64,000 bases of DNA from Mayamaea pseudoterrestris (taxonomy: Eukaryota > Bacillariophyta > Bacillariophyceae > Sellaphorales > Sellaphoraceae): positions 992,001-1,056,000 of the forward strand of contig BROI01000003.1 in assembly GCA_027923505.1 (NCBI GenBank), given 5' to 3'. Shown piece after piece: positions 30,105 through 40,096 of this stretch (position 1 is its first letter; each line of letters opens with the position of its first letter). The notes under the pieces were generated by a model, which worked only from the letters and a program-made list of their open reading frames with translations, ran no database searches and had not been told where the DNA came from. A program made the translations under genes and the position numbers.

Positions 30105-33100
30105 TTAATTCCGCTGTCGGCGACGCAAAAGCTCCGGCCCCAACAGCATCAAAACATGAGGAATGCGGGCATCACCCTCGCCCGCCGCCGACTGGGAGCT
30201 AACACGCTGCTGGTAAGCATCACAGCAGGTGAGAACATTAATCCAAGCAGCATCTTCTCCCTCACTTGACGCCCCATCAGTCGACAAAAGCGACATTGCG
30301 TAATCTTCAGCCTTCACTCGCTTCATATGGTGAGGTGACGAAAGCAATTTAGGAGCTGACGAGAAAAGGTAATGGAGTATTGTTGACGGGCGAACAACCT
30401 TCATCCAAGGCTCACGAAGCAAAAGTTTGGATATTTCTTGACTTGACTTGCTCATATCTTCAAGTCCTGTCCAGAACAGCATTTGACGGACTGCGCGCAA
30501 TTCGGCATACGGCCGCCCATCACCCACATCATGCAAGGTCAACGAGCCACCATATTTGACGACAAACTGCTCTAAAATGAGTTCCAGGTCGCTGACATCC
30601 TGGGTGATGTGAAGACGAGCAGTCTCTCCAAAGGGGCGGATAAGCATCGAGTTTGAAATGAAGCAATATATGGTGTACGACGCGATAGCCGACGCCATGT
30701 AAGAAGCATACTCTGGAGGAAACTTGGACAAAATACTCGTGGCTATAGTTTCGAAAATGTCAGGAAAATGCTTCTGAACAAACGCCGGAAATTCGCCATC
30801 CGTAGTTGTGGGACTGTCGATGTAAACACCTTGATGTATTCTTGCTAGAACATTAGCTATCCGCCGATTCAAAGCCCGTATGACAGGATTCAAGACGGTG
30901 CTTTTCACCATCTTTTCTATAGCATGTAAACCAGGAACAAGGCCAGCTTTACACAGGTTTGCTGCCTCTTCGTGTTTCGATGACACAGTTGGCCGGTACG
31001 GAGCTATGAATGTTTTGTCCGGCGCTTGTCGAAGATATTTTGCAAGAGTATAGACAATCGCAATCACCTTGCGGTCATGTTGGAGGGAATCGCTCATGGA
31101 CCAATGCTCACCGATGTATCCATCGCGCTGAGATGACGCCCCGCTCAAAGCATTCTTGGCCAACTCGCAGAAACGAGATGTCATCGTTACGACGCAATCT
31201 GAAACCATTGTCACAAGAGTCAAATCCCCACCACCTTCGCGAGGATCGGCAAATGCGAGTTCCTGGCGTATGTTCTCGTCGAATCGCTGTACGTCGTATT
31301 TGCTGGGTAGCAGATGGAAACCTGCATTAATAGCGACGCCATCGTCGTCGACTTGTATATTCTCAGGAAACATATACTTTAATGGTGCACAGAGACGATC
31401 AGTACAAGCCTCAACGAACGCCTGTTGCAAACCAAAAAGACCGGTTGGCGATTTGGTGCTACCCTGCAGGGCTCTCCACTCAAAAGAGTTCATGACTGTC
31501 GATAGTGAAGACGACGAAAGACCTGTCGTGTAAGTTTGTGAACTCGCTTTCGCCGCAGCATGATTAGAATCCGTTTGACGAGACCATTGATCCGGCGCCG
31601 CTTGTGGATTGTCGCCGATCACCTCATTAGCAGCAGATTGTCCCGAGTTCCACTCCAAAAAGTTGTCATCCATCGTAGCCGTGCCGCCCAAGATACCAGC
31701 GAAACTCGTGGTGCCAGCTTCATCCAAAATGGACGACGGGAGCGACTCTTGCAGACGATTGATTAATTCAAGTCCCGCAGCTCGGACTGGAGGGTAAAGT
31801 GCCGCCACGTCTGGGGCATACTTTCCACCATCTTGCAAGAGTATGTGTCCTAGAATGCTTGACAGTGAGCTGCATAAGCGCGCCCAAAAGAGAGCAAAAA
31901 TCGAATTGATATCGCGCGACACGTATTCTGCGTACGCAGGCGGCGTCGGCGCAGTATTAACAACGTCGACAAACAATTGACGACTCACTGGATCGGTCTT
32001 GCGGGCAAGGACACGCTGCATGTTCCGAACCTGGAGAGCTATCTCCGTCATGCCTTGAATCCACTCCTGTGCCGCTTCGGCGCGAATTTGGCGAAGCTTT
32101 TTTTGGATCAATCGCGACTCTTTCGCGGTTCGCTTGGCCTGTTCCGCAAGATTTACCAAGGTGACTGGATTAAAGAGTTCGCGCGAAAGGGACTCCGCTT
32201 TGGCGTGAGCCTGATTCACGGCGTTCCAGACTGCCGATGGTAGCTCTCCAAGATGGAAGTAAACTTGAAAAATTGATCCGAGTTTCGGCAGCGCTGTTGT
32301 CTTCGTAAACGTCTGCTCCTGCAAAAGACGTGCGGCCGACTCTCGCACCTGTTTGGCCGTCGATTGAATTTCTGGCCGCATTTTCTCCACCACATCAATC
32401 CCTTGCTGCAGTTCGGCTTGTGACAAAAGCTCCTCCAAAACCGATACACTCGCCGCAGCTCGAGTCAAGTCTCTCTGGTCTTCTAAATCGTAGTTCATAA
32501 GTTTGTTCGTTTCAAACTGCAGTCGCAGAATAGATTTGAGCGTGTTACTCAACTTCAAGACACGCTCGAGCTTCGTGCATGACGCTTCCATCCGCGACAA
32601 ACCTCTCGTGAGCGAACAATCCACGCGACTGGCCACACTCTCCAATACATCAGCTTGTCGCTCGAGACGATCGGCGCGATCCCGGATAGAAGACAGCGTT
32701 GTGCTACCGGTAGTGGTGGACGTGACTGCAGTCGCAGCAGGTGCAGCAGCAGCTTCGCCCTCTTGCTCGGTCGTTCCGTCGAGCTCGTATCCATGCAGTC
32801 GAAGCAAATGCCCAGCAACTGCTTCAGGACGAGTCCGCGACAATTTGACCGCCAAGGATTCCACCAAGGCAAGTCGCTGCTCAACTTCCTGTAAACACGC
32901 GTCGGCTCGATCCTTCGTAGATGATCCCTTGTCAGTATTGCCGTTTGACTGTTCGCCGTCTTCATCCAACTGTAGCAAAGCTGCCGCATACGGAAAAGCG
33001 ACTTGATCTGGATTCGCTCTGCTTTCTGTCAATCCATACTGCATCAACAACTGGTCCTCTCGAAGGAGCAACTGCAGGCTATTCGCCGCTGCAGCTTGCG

Positions 33101-33197
33101 CCGAGCTCTCGTGGTGCGGCTGCGGATTCAATGCTTGTAGCTGTTTGGCGTTGCGTCCGTGGCGACCGCCCGAGTGACTGTTCATGGAAGAATCCAT
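30105..33197 (-). CDS. COG5: Conserved oligomeric Golgi complex subunit 5 (COG5)
   Basis: This is a 1030-residue, intronless protein, longer than human COG5 (about 840) because of low-complexity N-terminal and middle segments. After a polar start come a REDQLLMQYG-type segment and coiled coils. The helical RVDCSLTRGLSRMEASCTKLERVLKLSNTLKSI stretch and the LEELLSQAELQQGIDVVEKMRPEI segment match the COG5 N-terminal legs. The C-terminal end has LRAVRQMLFW, VRPSTILHYLFSSAPKLLSSPH and a DDAY-type finish (NVLTCCDAYQQRV), all resembling COG5. COG5 sits in lobe B of the tether that captures retrograde vesicles at the Golgi. It is cytosolic and peripheral. The identification is by motif memory. Confidence 0.7.
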   Translation of the reverse strand: MDSSMNSHSGGRHGRNAKQLQALNPQPHHESSAQAAAANSLQLLLREDQLLMQYGLTESRANPDQVAFPYAAALLQLDEDGEQSNGNTDKGSSTKDRADACLQEVEQRLALVESLAVKLSRTRPEAVAGHLLRLHGYELDGTTEQEGEAAAAPAATAVTSTTTGSTTLSSIRDRADRLERQADVLESVASRVDCSLTRGLSRMEASCTKLERVLKLSNTLKSILRLQFETNKLMNYDLEDQRDLTRAAASVSVLEELLSQAELQQGIDVVEKMRPEIQSTAKQVRESAARLLQEQTFTKTTALPKLGSIFQVYFHLGELPSAVWNAVNQAHAKAESLSRELFNPVTLVNLAEQAKRTAKESRLIQKKLRQIRAEAAQEWIQGMTEIALQVRNMQRVLARKTDPVSRQLFVDVVNTAPTPPAYAEYVSRDINSIFALFWARLCSSLSSILGHILLQDGGKYAPDVAALYPPVRAAGLELINRLQESLPSSILDEAGTTSFAGILGGTATMDDNFLEWNSGQSAANEVIGDNPQAAPDQWSRQTDSNHAAAKASSQTYTTGLSSSSLSTVMNSFEWRALQGSTKSPTGLFGLQQAFVEACTDRLCAPLKYMFPENIQVDDDGVAINAGFHLLPSKYDVQRFDENIRQELAFADPREGGGDLTLVTMVSDCVVTMTSRFCELAKNALSGASSQRDGYIGEHWSMSDSLQHDRKVIAIVYTLAKYLRQAPDKTFIAPYRPTVSSKHEEAANLCKAGLVPGLHAIEKMVKSTVLNPVIRALNRRIANVLARIHQGVYIDSPTTTDGEFPAFVQKHFPDIFETIATSILSKFPPEYASYMASAIASYTIYCFISNSMLIRPFGETARLHITQDVSDLELILEQFVVKYGGSLTLHDVGDGRPYAELRAVRQMLFWTGLEDMSKSSQEISKLLLREPWMKVVRPSTILHYLFSSAPKLLSSPHHMKRVKAEDYAMSLLSTDGASSEGEDAAWINVLTCCDAYQQRVSSQSAAGEGDARIPHVLMLLGPELLRRRQRN

Positions 33198-33461
33198 TAA
33201 AGATGGTTTAGATGTTGAGAATGTGCCTCTATTAGCCCTGCAAGATTTGCTCGTCGCGACTTCATGGTCATCGACTAACCATCGCCGCGCGGTTCATGTA
33301 CTGTGACTTTGAAAGTAGTCTTTTCATTACTCCAGAGTAGGTATGTGTCGCTCCGGGCATGACTTTTGCGATCTTTGTGGTTTGACTTTCGACCCATCCC
33401 CCAGATCCTTCGATTGCTCGATCCCCTCGTCTACCGGTAGCAAAGAAACAATCCTTCCAAA

Positions 33462-34043
33462 ATGATCCAACTGACATTCTATCTGCTAGCGTCTCTGTCA
33501 CTATTCGGGGCTCATGGGTTCATATATTTGCATCCCGTTCGATGCCGAGCAGCGCCTCCAAGCAGCTCGTCATCGTTGTCGACCACCATCACTCGATCAA
33601 TGACCACATCAACATCATCAGCAGATGCGCACCATCGCATGGGTGAATTGAACGAGCCGGAACAAAAAGTGTTTGACCTGATGAAGGAACTGCATGATTC
33701 CAATTACAAGTTTCGCATTGTCGTGGTTGGCAATGGCGCCATTTTGGAAACAGTTTCGCCACTCGGACCAGTGACCAAAGTGCTTCAGAGCGCCTCCACT
33801 GGAACCAACCTGTTGACGCTGGCTAATGAGGATCAGTCGTTTGAGTTTCATTTGCAACTTTCGCAAGTATCCAAAATGGTGCTTACCTCAAAGGAAACAC
33901 CAAAGAGAGTGATGCAAAGTGTGCGCTTGTTGAATGCGAATGGAGTTTCCATGTGCAGCCTGATTCTCGCAGACGAGTCTGACGCTGCCATTGACTGGTA
34001 CATGAAACTACAAGACAGCTATGGAACAGAAGTGCAGCTATAG
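33462..34043 (+). CDS. ChuX/HutX-like haem-binding-fold protein, probably plastid-targeted
   Basis: This is a 193-residue protein with a signal peptide (MIQLTFYLLASLSLFGAHG) followed by FIYLHPVR and a Ser/Thr-rich stretch, which fits a diatom plastid presequence. The mature part (about residues 60-193) has a helix (LMKELHDSNYKFRIV) and strands including FEFHLQLSQVSKMVLTSKE, then VRLLNANGVSMCSLIL and an amphipathic end DWYMKLQDSYG. This order resembles the ChuX/HutX haem-utilisation fold (fHlnl..I.....kp....S..ff...G). No haem-ligand residue can be assigned. A plant-like plastid haem-handling role is plausible but unproven; the family call is tentative. Confidence 0.5.
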   Translation: MIQLTFYLLASLSLFGAHGFIYLHPVRCRAAPPSSSSSLSTTITRSMTTSTSSADAHHRMGELNEPEQKVFDLMKELHDSNYKFRIVVVGNGAILETVSPLGPVTKVLQSASTGTNLLTLANEDQSFEFHLQLSQVSKMVLTSKETPKRVMQSVRLLNANGVSMCSLILADESDAAIDWYMKLQDSYGTEVQL

Positions 34044-34197
34044 TGCAAACGTAGGCATGCATGGCAGCACTTGGGCACGCCAACAAAGATGTTTCCAATC
34101 ACTATTTTTTCCTAAACAACAAGGCGATAAAATTGCAGCAAATCACACAATAAACATTGTATACTATTGATTACAGGCATGTACCCATGTATATAAC

Positions 34198-35403
34198 TTA
34201 GGGAAATAGACGAAGGCTTCCATCATAGAGGGAACGCCCAGATGCGAGCCGAGAATCGTCTCGGAGCAATCCTTCACTGGGACAGACAGAGTCAAACAGG
34301 CCACGACCGTAGATTTCCTTCTCGGCCCAAAAAGGAAGGTCGAATGAGCTGTTTTGTAGCCTTGGATGATAATAGGTGGTTGCCTTGCCGGCGTTACAAA
34401 TGCTGGCAAAGCGTTTTCGCATGAGCTCCTCCTGGTTTGGAAGGGGCGCCGACTTTTCGGCAACAATGCAACCAATCTGACCAGTTGGATACTGGAACAT
34501 GTGACGAAACCAGAGCAATGTGAGCATTTGGCAGTGCGCAACGCTCAGAGCGACAACAAACAGCAGTCAAAGCAAACGTACCGTGCTAATCATGATTGAA
34601 GCATAACGCGCCTCGACGAATCCTACGTGGAACGCCAAGTCTCGCCACTTTCCAATGGCCTCCAAGTCAGATGGAATTTGCAACGACTCTGCCTGAATGT
34701 TCAAGACGCCGTTCGGTTTTAGCTTTCGATACAAGTTGGCAAAGTGTTCGACAGAGTACAAGACGCTTGACGGCAAATCGACGCGTTCTCCAATCTCGTC
34801 GTGCGTCCAAGGATCACTGGAGTCTTGAATGATCACATCGTACGTTTGATCGGCAACTTGATCCAAAAAGGCTGCCCCGTCCTTGATGTGGAGCTTGACT
34901 CGTGGATCGTCCCACACGGCGCCCCATGGAAACATGAGTTTGCAAACTTGAATGACGTCTTCGTCAAGGTCGACGTGATCGACATGCACGACCGATTCAT
35001 GCTTTAGCACCTCTTGAACGACGTATCCGTCCCCACCTCCAATCACCAGGACGCGTTTGGGGTTTGGATGCTGCATGAGAGGAAGATGCGCCATCATTTC
35101 GTTGTAGGCATTGCCGTCTCGTTCCGTCAACTGCAGAACTCCATCGAGCACTAATATCCTTCCAAAGTGTGGGTTGTGATGAACTTCGATCAACTGATAA
35201 GGAGACTGCTTGCGAATTAGTGGCTTGCTATCCTTGATGCGCAATCCTTGGTAGAAGCCAGTCTCGGGGAAGTACTCCCCGATATTGTGGTGCCGACTTG
35301 CAGCTGCCTCATGGTCAGTTTGTGACGTTGCACTTGCCGTCAGACAAAAGAGGCCAATTACAAGACGCAGGATGGTGGCTGATTGGCATTTTCGCAGCAG
35401 CAT
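34198..35403 (-). CDS. Spermidine-synthase-like aminopropyltransferase with signal peptide (two exons)
   Basis: Exon 1 is 35403-34582 and exon 2 is 34491-34198. The 90-bp intron (GTACGT...TTCCAG) is phase 0 and joins SIMIST to YPTGQIG, recreating the conserved aminopropyltransferase segment (371 residues). The core has YQLIEV, VLDGVLQLTERDGNAYNEMMAH, VLVIGGGDGYVVQEVLKH (dcSAM site) and the DSSDP motif, here followed by WTHDEIG instead of the usual VGPAE. The N-terminus is a hydrophobic signal (ILRLVIGLFCLTASATSQ). The family makes spermidine or related polyamines from putrescine and dcSAM. Secretory targeting suggests the ER or a vesicle rather than cytosol; diatoms make long-chain polyamines in the silica-deposition pathway, so that role is possible. 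Substrate specificity cannot be read. Confidence 0.82.
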
Positions 35404-35848
35404 GATGATGCCAAAGTGCTGCTCGAGTAGTCGAGGTGTTGGCGCAAGTCCTCCTGTCGTTGAGAACGTTTCGAGATCCTAATATTTGAATGAAATTTGA
35501 GCTTCGAATCTCCGTTCCGCGCGCCGTGTGACGACGATGCGTTTCGTGCGCGAATGATGAGCACATTCTTGCTTATGGTGCGAAGCGTGACCAAACGCGT
35601 GTTCTCATATCATGGTGGATCTTGCACATCGGCGTGGCAGGAGTAATAACCCTCGTTTACCTGTTTTCTAGGCCTGTCGCACAGTGTTTAACCCTTCTTT
35701 ACCGGCTCGACGCAGGCCATTCGATAAAGTGACACAAACTCGCAAGCTCCACGAAATTTCGGCTTCGAAAGACAACAGCCACTGCTGCTTTTAGTCTTAC
35801 CGTAGCTTCACCTTTCGTACCAGCACAGATTCTATAGGCGTTTTTGTT
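35404..35848. other. Shared upstream region of divergent genes
   Basis: The 445 bp between the aminopropyltransferase start and the C1orf131-like gene contain no convincing frame or repeat. Confidence 0.45.
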
Positions 35849-36397
35849 ATGGGCAAAGCAAGCGTTGCCATTTCTGAGAAAGCAGGGCCGGTCAAGAGGA
35901 AGCGCGTTGTCGAAGTCGTCTCGGCCAGCTCGGCCTTTCCCATTTCAACCAAGCCGAAACGACAGTCAAGGCAATCATCGTTCGCAGCCGAGCGACTTGA
36001 AGAGCAGAAGCAGAAGGAAAAGAATTCAAAGTTCTTGGACTGGCATGATACTGTCAAGGAGGTGCGAAACTTTGGAGCGACTGCCTTTGTCGGCAAGCAA
36101 AAGCGCAACCATGAGGCGGAGGAATACAAGCGACTGACTGGTCGCGAGAAGAAGGGACAGCGAATTCCTTTGCCAATTGTGCGAGGCATTCAGAAAAAGG
36201 CGGCCCAGCGTGAGGCAAGGGTGCTTGAGGAAGCCAAGGCGGCGGGCATTGTCTTGCCTGCTGCAGCTGCGAGCAAGTCCAAGAAGGAAAAGGACAAGAA
36301 CAAAATAAATGAGGGGCATTCGTCACGACATGGACCAACCCCCTCGATTGGGCATGTCAATAAGGGAGTGTTAACTGTCAAGCGCAAGCCCATGTAA
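35849..36397 (+). CDS. C1orf131/DUF4602-like nucleolar protein
   Basis: This is a 182-residue, very basic protein rich in Lys, Ala and Glu. The central part has FLDWHDTVKEVRNFGATAF, then KQKRNHEAEEYKRLTGREKKGQRIPLPIVRGIQKKAAQREARVLEEAKAAG. The order V.EFGATAF - K..E..K.L.G...K...IP..I..GI.KK...RE....EE...G matches the DUF4602 family. The human member, C1orf131, is a small-subunit processome component. The C-terminus (SRHGPTPSIGHVNKGVLTVK) is a conserved-looking short motif. A nucleolar role in 18S rRNA maturation is inferred from the family only. Confidence 0.6.
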   Translation: MGKASVAISEKAGPVKRKRVVEVVSASSAFPISTKPKRQSRQSSFAAERLEEQKQKEKNSKFLDWHDTVKEVRNFGATAFVGKQKRNHEAEEYKRLTGREKKGQRIPLPIVRGIQKKAAQREARVLEEAKAAGIVLPAAAASKSKKEKDKNKINEGHSSRHGPTPSIGHVNKGVLTVKRKPM

Positions 36398-37160
36398 ATT
36401 GCATAATGGTCGGCCTGGCCGCGAAGCTACCGAGCAACCGAGGTACAGATGCTGCGGCGATACGCGATACCACACCGCCGTCTTTTCGGTTTGCCAAAGA
36501 AAAGAAAAAGAGAACTGACAGTCAGGCGTTACTCTACGAATCTCTGTGTGCTTTCGGTTCCGTTTGCACGCGTTTTAGTGAAGCGAAAAAAGCCGGAGCG
36601 GTCATGTGCATCGTTCCTCGTTTATGGGGTCGGCTGTATATGTAATGAAGTAATGATTGGTCACGAAAGATTTGCTTTAAAAGCAACCATCAATCGCATT
36701 GCCCTTACCTTTATCGTGAATTCGCTTTGCTTTCTCAAAGTGAGGGTCGCTCTGAACCATTTCGCTCCGATGCTGCAAACTGTTGCGATTTGGCCATTAT
36801 TGCCAAGAATTACATTAAGTACTTACTCGTAACGAGATCCACTCTTCACTTTGATGTAGTCCTTGCGCATGGTATGACAACTTTCGTCGTATGCTTGGTT
36901 CAATAGATTTATGTGCTGATCCATAAGTTGCCCTCTTATCAGTCTCTTGTTTAAAGTAGAACATGCCAAGCCAGTCTACACTGAACATTATAAAAGTAGC
37001 ACGCCTTACTTTCTTATTTATATAAAAGACAATTTAGTAATGTTAAAGCTCTCGATACCCTCTTCTCTCAAACACAACATATATAGATTGCCACTGGACG
37101 ACATCGTCCATCCAATCGTCAATTTCAATAAACTTGCAGTAAATACTCTCATGCCAAGCT
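36398..37160. other. Intergenic region, no gene seen
   Basis: About 760 bp. The base composition is mixed and AT-rich near 36900-37080. Frames up to about 127 codons overlap on one strand without any recognisable motif and look random. Confidence 0.4.
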
Positions 37161-38496
37161 TTACGCGCCCGACGTGTCGTGAGACGAGCGACAAAACTTG
37201 ATCGTCCAGTCGTCCGGGTCCTCGGCGGGTACAATAGTGCATTTCTTGCAATAAACGTTTCCTCCTTTGCAAAGAAACCAATCGCGCTGGAGGTGCTCGG
37301 GCGCTGGCTGCCACAATGGAATGAATGGTGTAGGCGCGTTTCGCGCGTGCGTGCCGCATAACTGGATTTCAAAAAAGGGAGGATAAACCTTGCATCCTTG
37401 ACAGTACGTCTTGCCGTCTTTATTCAAAACAAAGCCATTGATGTCGCGATGGAGCTTTTCGCCGGCTGGAAACTGAACTGCAACTTGGTGAGCATCAGCC
37501 TGTAGGTCCGGAGCACGAGGAAGCTCGCCGGGTTGCACGGCAGACGCGGATCCTTGCTGCGCTGGAAGCGCTACATTTTCCGCGGCCAATTTAAAAGCAT
37601 CTTGAGCATTTGCATTGGCCGTATGATGCGAAACCAGAGAATTAGTCGGACCAGCATTTCCAGCAGTGCGAAGCTGCTGCACTAACGTTGGACCATACGC
37701 ATCGATGACTCCACCAGGTTTGCCAACTTGAGCAGCCTTTCCAAATTGTGGAACGTGCGGAGCATGCAAACCAAACGCTGAATCATGCAGGCCGACCATT
37801 CCACCAGGTTGACCATGTTGAGCAGCCACTCCGAAATGTTACACGTGCGGACCATGCCCACCATTCAATTACCCGTGCGGGTCGATTATTCGAACAGGTT
37901 GACCACGACCATAATTAAACAGCCATTCCGTGATCGTGCGGACTGTCCAAACCAGATAGTTGATTACGCGAATCGACCATTCCAAAAAGATGCGACCAAA
38001 GAGTAGGCGCTGGATAAAATGGACTATACGGACCCGTGGTACTGCATGATTAGGACCAGCTTGGCTGGCTGCTTCAAGAGGAAGACCTCGAGGAGCAGCG
38101 GTTCCGAAACCTTGACCATCAGAACCATTAGCTTCCGCAACCAACGCTCGCACAAGCCTCCGCAGCTCCACTTTTGTCATTGGGAACATGTTCTCGGGGT
38201 CAGACTTGGGCGCCTTGACGACGTGCGAGATGGGCGTTCCCGTGCGCTCGCCAAAATCAAGTTGGCGAGAAAAGATGTCGGCGTCGGCATCGCTTGGAAA
38301 ATTCGTCGCGCCGCCATCACCTTGATCCTCCACGAAGTAGTCTTCCTTGTCTTCGTCGTCCTCCTCGGCGACTGGACTGGGAGCAGCCAAAGCTTTGGCA
38401 GCCTCAACAGCTTTCAATTCTTCAATGTATTCAAGCTGGGCTGGAGTCAGCGATTGAAGGTAGCGTCGGAGGCCCTTGGCCGAAGGTTTGTTAGAC
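37161..38496 (-). pseudogene. Damaged host gene with two cysteine modules; 5' end cut at LTR
   Basis: A minus-strand frame enters from the retroelement boundary at 38496 (reading SNKPSAKGLRRYLQSL...) with no ATG, runs through an acidic region and a helix (MTKVELRRLVRALVAEANG), and stops at 37871-37869. The same frame has a second TAA at about 37835-37833 and then continues to 37161. The middle (37680-37990) consists of decayed repeats of an about 60-bp unit coding for FGxAAQxGxPGG-like peptides. The 3' end holds two cysteine modules, YCQGCK...LCGTH and YCKKCT...FCRSSH, that look like duplicated zinc sites. One GT-AG intron (38042 to 37737, phase 0) would remove both stops, so an intact spliced gene is possible. 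The missing start and the LTR at 38497 favour a gene truncated by the retroelement. The family is unknown. Confidence 0.5.
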
Positions 38497-38519
38497 TAAC
38501 AAGGCTTCGGCCAAGGGCC
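38471..38519. repeat. Inverted repeat across LTR/gene boundary
   Basis: Arms of 24 bp (38471-38494 and 38496-38519) around a single central base match at 22 of 24 positions. The right arm is the end of the LTR; the left arm is in the adjacent damaged gene. Confidence 0.7.
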
Positions 38520-38939
38520 CTCGCATCCGTCGCCAGAAAGTGGAAGTCGCAGGCCACGCCAAGGGGTCGTCAAGGTGAAAACGAAAGAATCACGAGACGC
38601 GCAGCAAATGACACGATAATATCAGACGAACCTTTATTCCAGCGACTACAATGGACTACCGTAGGAGCGATCAACCTCTTCGTCCAGCGTAAAGCAAACA
38701 AACAAACTCAATTGCTAGAATAGTGCATGTTACTCGCTACTCTACTCGTGCTCTTCGTCGTCCTCATTGGGTTCACGGTCGAGGTTCACGCCTCGATCGT
38801 CAGCGATTTCACTCATGTATGTGAGGATTCGGTCACAAGTGTGACTCAACCCTGCACAGGATTAAATGCATACAAAACACAGGTAGCTAACCGTCTTGTC
38901 ATGAGACACAGGTCAACTCAACTCAATAATATTGTGTCA
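38497..38939 (-). repeat. LTR of copia element A (443 bp)
   Basis: It starts TGACACAATATT directly after a purine tract and ends TGTTA at the boundary with host sequence. It contains an AATAAA-type signal near 38630. No second copy of this LTR was seen in the window. Confidence 0.6.
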
Positions 38940-39700
38940 TCCCCCTTGATCTAGGCTTGTGACAACGATCGGTTTGCCGTATCACCCTTCCAGAAAAGAA
39001 TTGGAATGATCAATGGGCGGAACGTGGCATGCGGCAAGAACTTGGTAAGAACGTTGCTGAAGATGTGCTCAAAGTACAGAACATTGCTTGCAATGGCCTT
39101 GCAGACTCGATGGTAGGCGAGCGCATTGTGTCGCTTGGAAAGTGTGGAGTGCCGGATCGTTGACGACTTCTTGACACTTTCGTTGTCGCCAAACATCCAG
39201 GCTGGTCCACTCAAAGGAACTCCTAACATGCGTAAGGAGTATCGGAAATCCATAATCTGTTCCGTCGCGGTCTTGGCAATGACGAACTCGGATCCGTACG
39301 TTGCAGTCTCAACAGTATTCTGACGCTTGCAGAACCATTCAACGGGCGTCTGGTTCAGGAAATGCAGGACTCCCATAGCGGAACGTCCAGTAGTGTAATT
39401 ATGGTACGGGTTCGCGTCCATAAGGTAGTTAGTTGCACGGGCTTTCCCTTTGGGATTGGCATGTTCCACGGAAGCTCTTCACTTGAGTTGCCGTAGACCG
39501 ATTGCAACCAATCATACTTGGTAGGTTCCCCGTCATCGACAATCTTCATCCGGAAACGAACCGCCGCATCAGGGTACTCATCTAGGTAACCGCAGACTTG
39601 CTTGGCTCGGTCCAGGTGTACACGGCGCTTGGCGCAGCGGAATCGGCCAAGTGTCTTCACGGCACAATGAATGTCAAGTTGACATAGTGTCACTGCTGAC
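38497..39700 (-). mobile_element. Ty1/copia fossil A: LTR plus RNase H end
   Basis: This is a minus-strand copia fragment. It has an LTR (38497-38939, TGACA...TGTTA ends), a purine tract (AAGGGGGA) directly before the LTR, and the end of pol with RNase H-type motifs (VETATYGSEFVIAK, LSKRHNALAYHR, NVLTKFL). The element is broken and cut off on its 5' side where the next element's LTR begins at 39701. It is a different lineage from the elements to its right. Its age cannot be judged without the other LTR. Confidence 0.8.
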
Positions 39701-39701
39701 T

Positions 39702-40096
39702 TAACACCGTTGACGATTTCGCAGTCAACATCTTACCTCCAAAGAGCTCCGATACAGGGTCCTTGGCCACGGTCTGTACAGCTCTTGATGGAGATGGCTC
39801 GTCGAATAGTCTTGCACTCGCCACTACACGAATACGACTGCACTCTCGTCGCAAACTTGTAGTTCTATATTGTGAGCTTATCGCTACATCGCTACATCGA
39901 CCACTCGGAAGATCATCCGATCAATCCATTTCTTTCAATCACATTACATCAGTCGTAATCTGTTGTTCCATTCATACAACGCATCCACATGACGGTTGCG
40001 CACTTTCTTCATTCACATGTCACATACAACAGCTGCGGACTCGACACAAGCTAATTAGAATTCAGGCTCTTGACTTCGCCGCTCTGCGACTTGTCA
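39702..40096 (-). repeat. 3' LTR of copia element B
   Basis: This 395-bp copy is bounded by taacacc on the left and cttgtca on the right. In the element's own direction it starts TGACAAG just after the purine tract GAGGGGAG and ends GGTGTTA. The last codons of pol lie inside it. Confidence 0.75.

Noticed and set aside
32503-33006. Plus-strand frame of 167 codons
   Set aside because: Complement of the COG5 N-terminal region; Ser/Arg-rich only because of the antisense reading.
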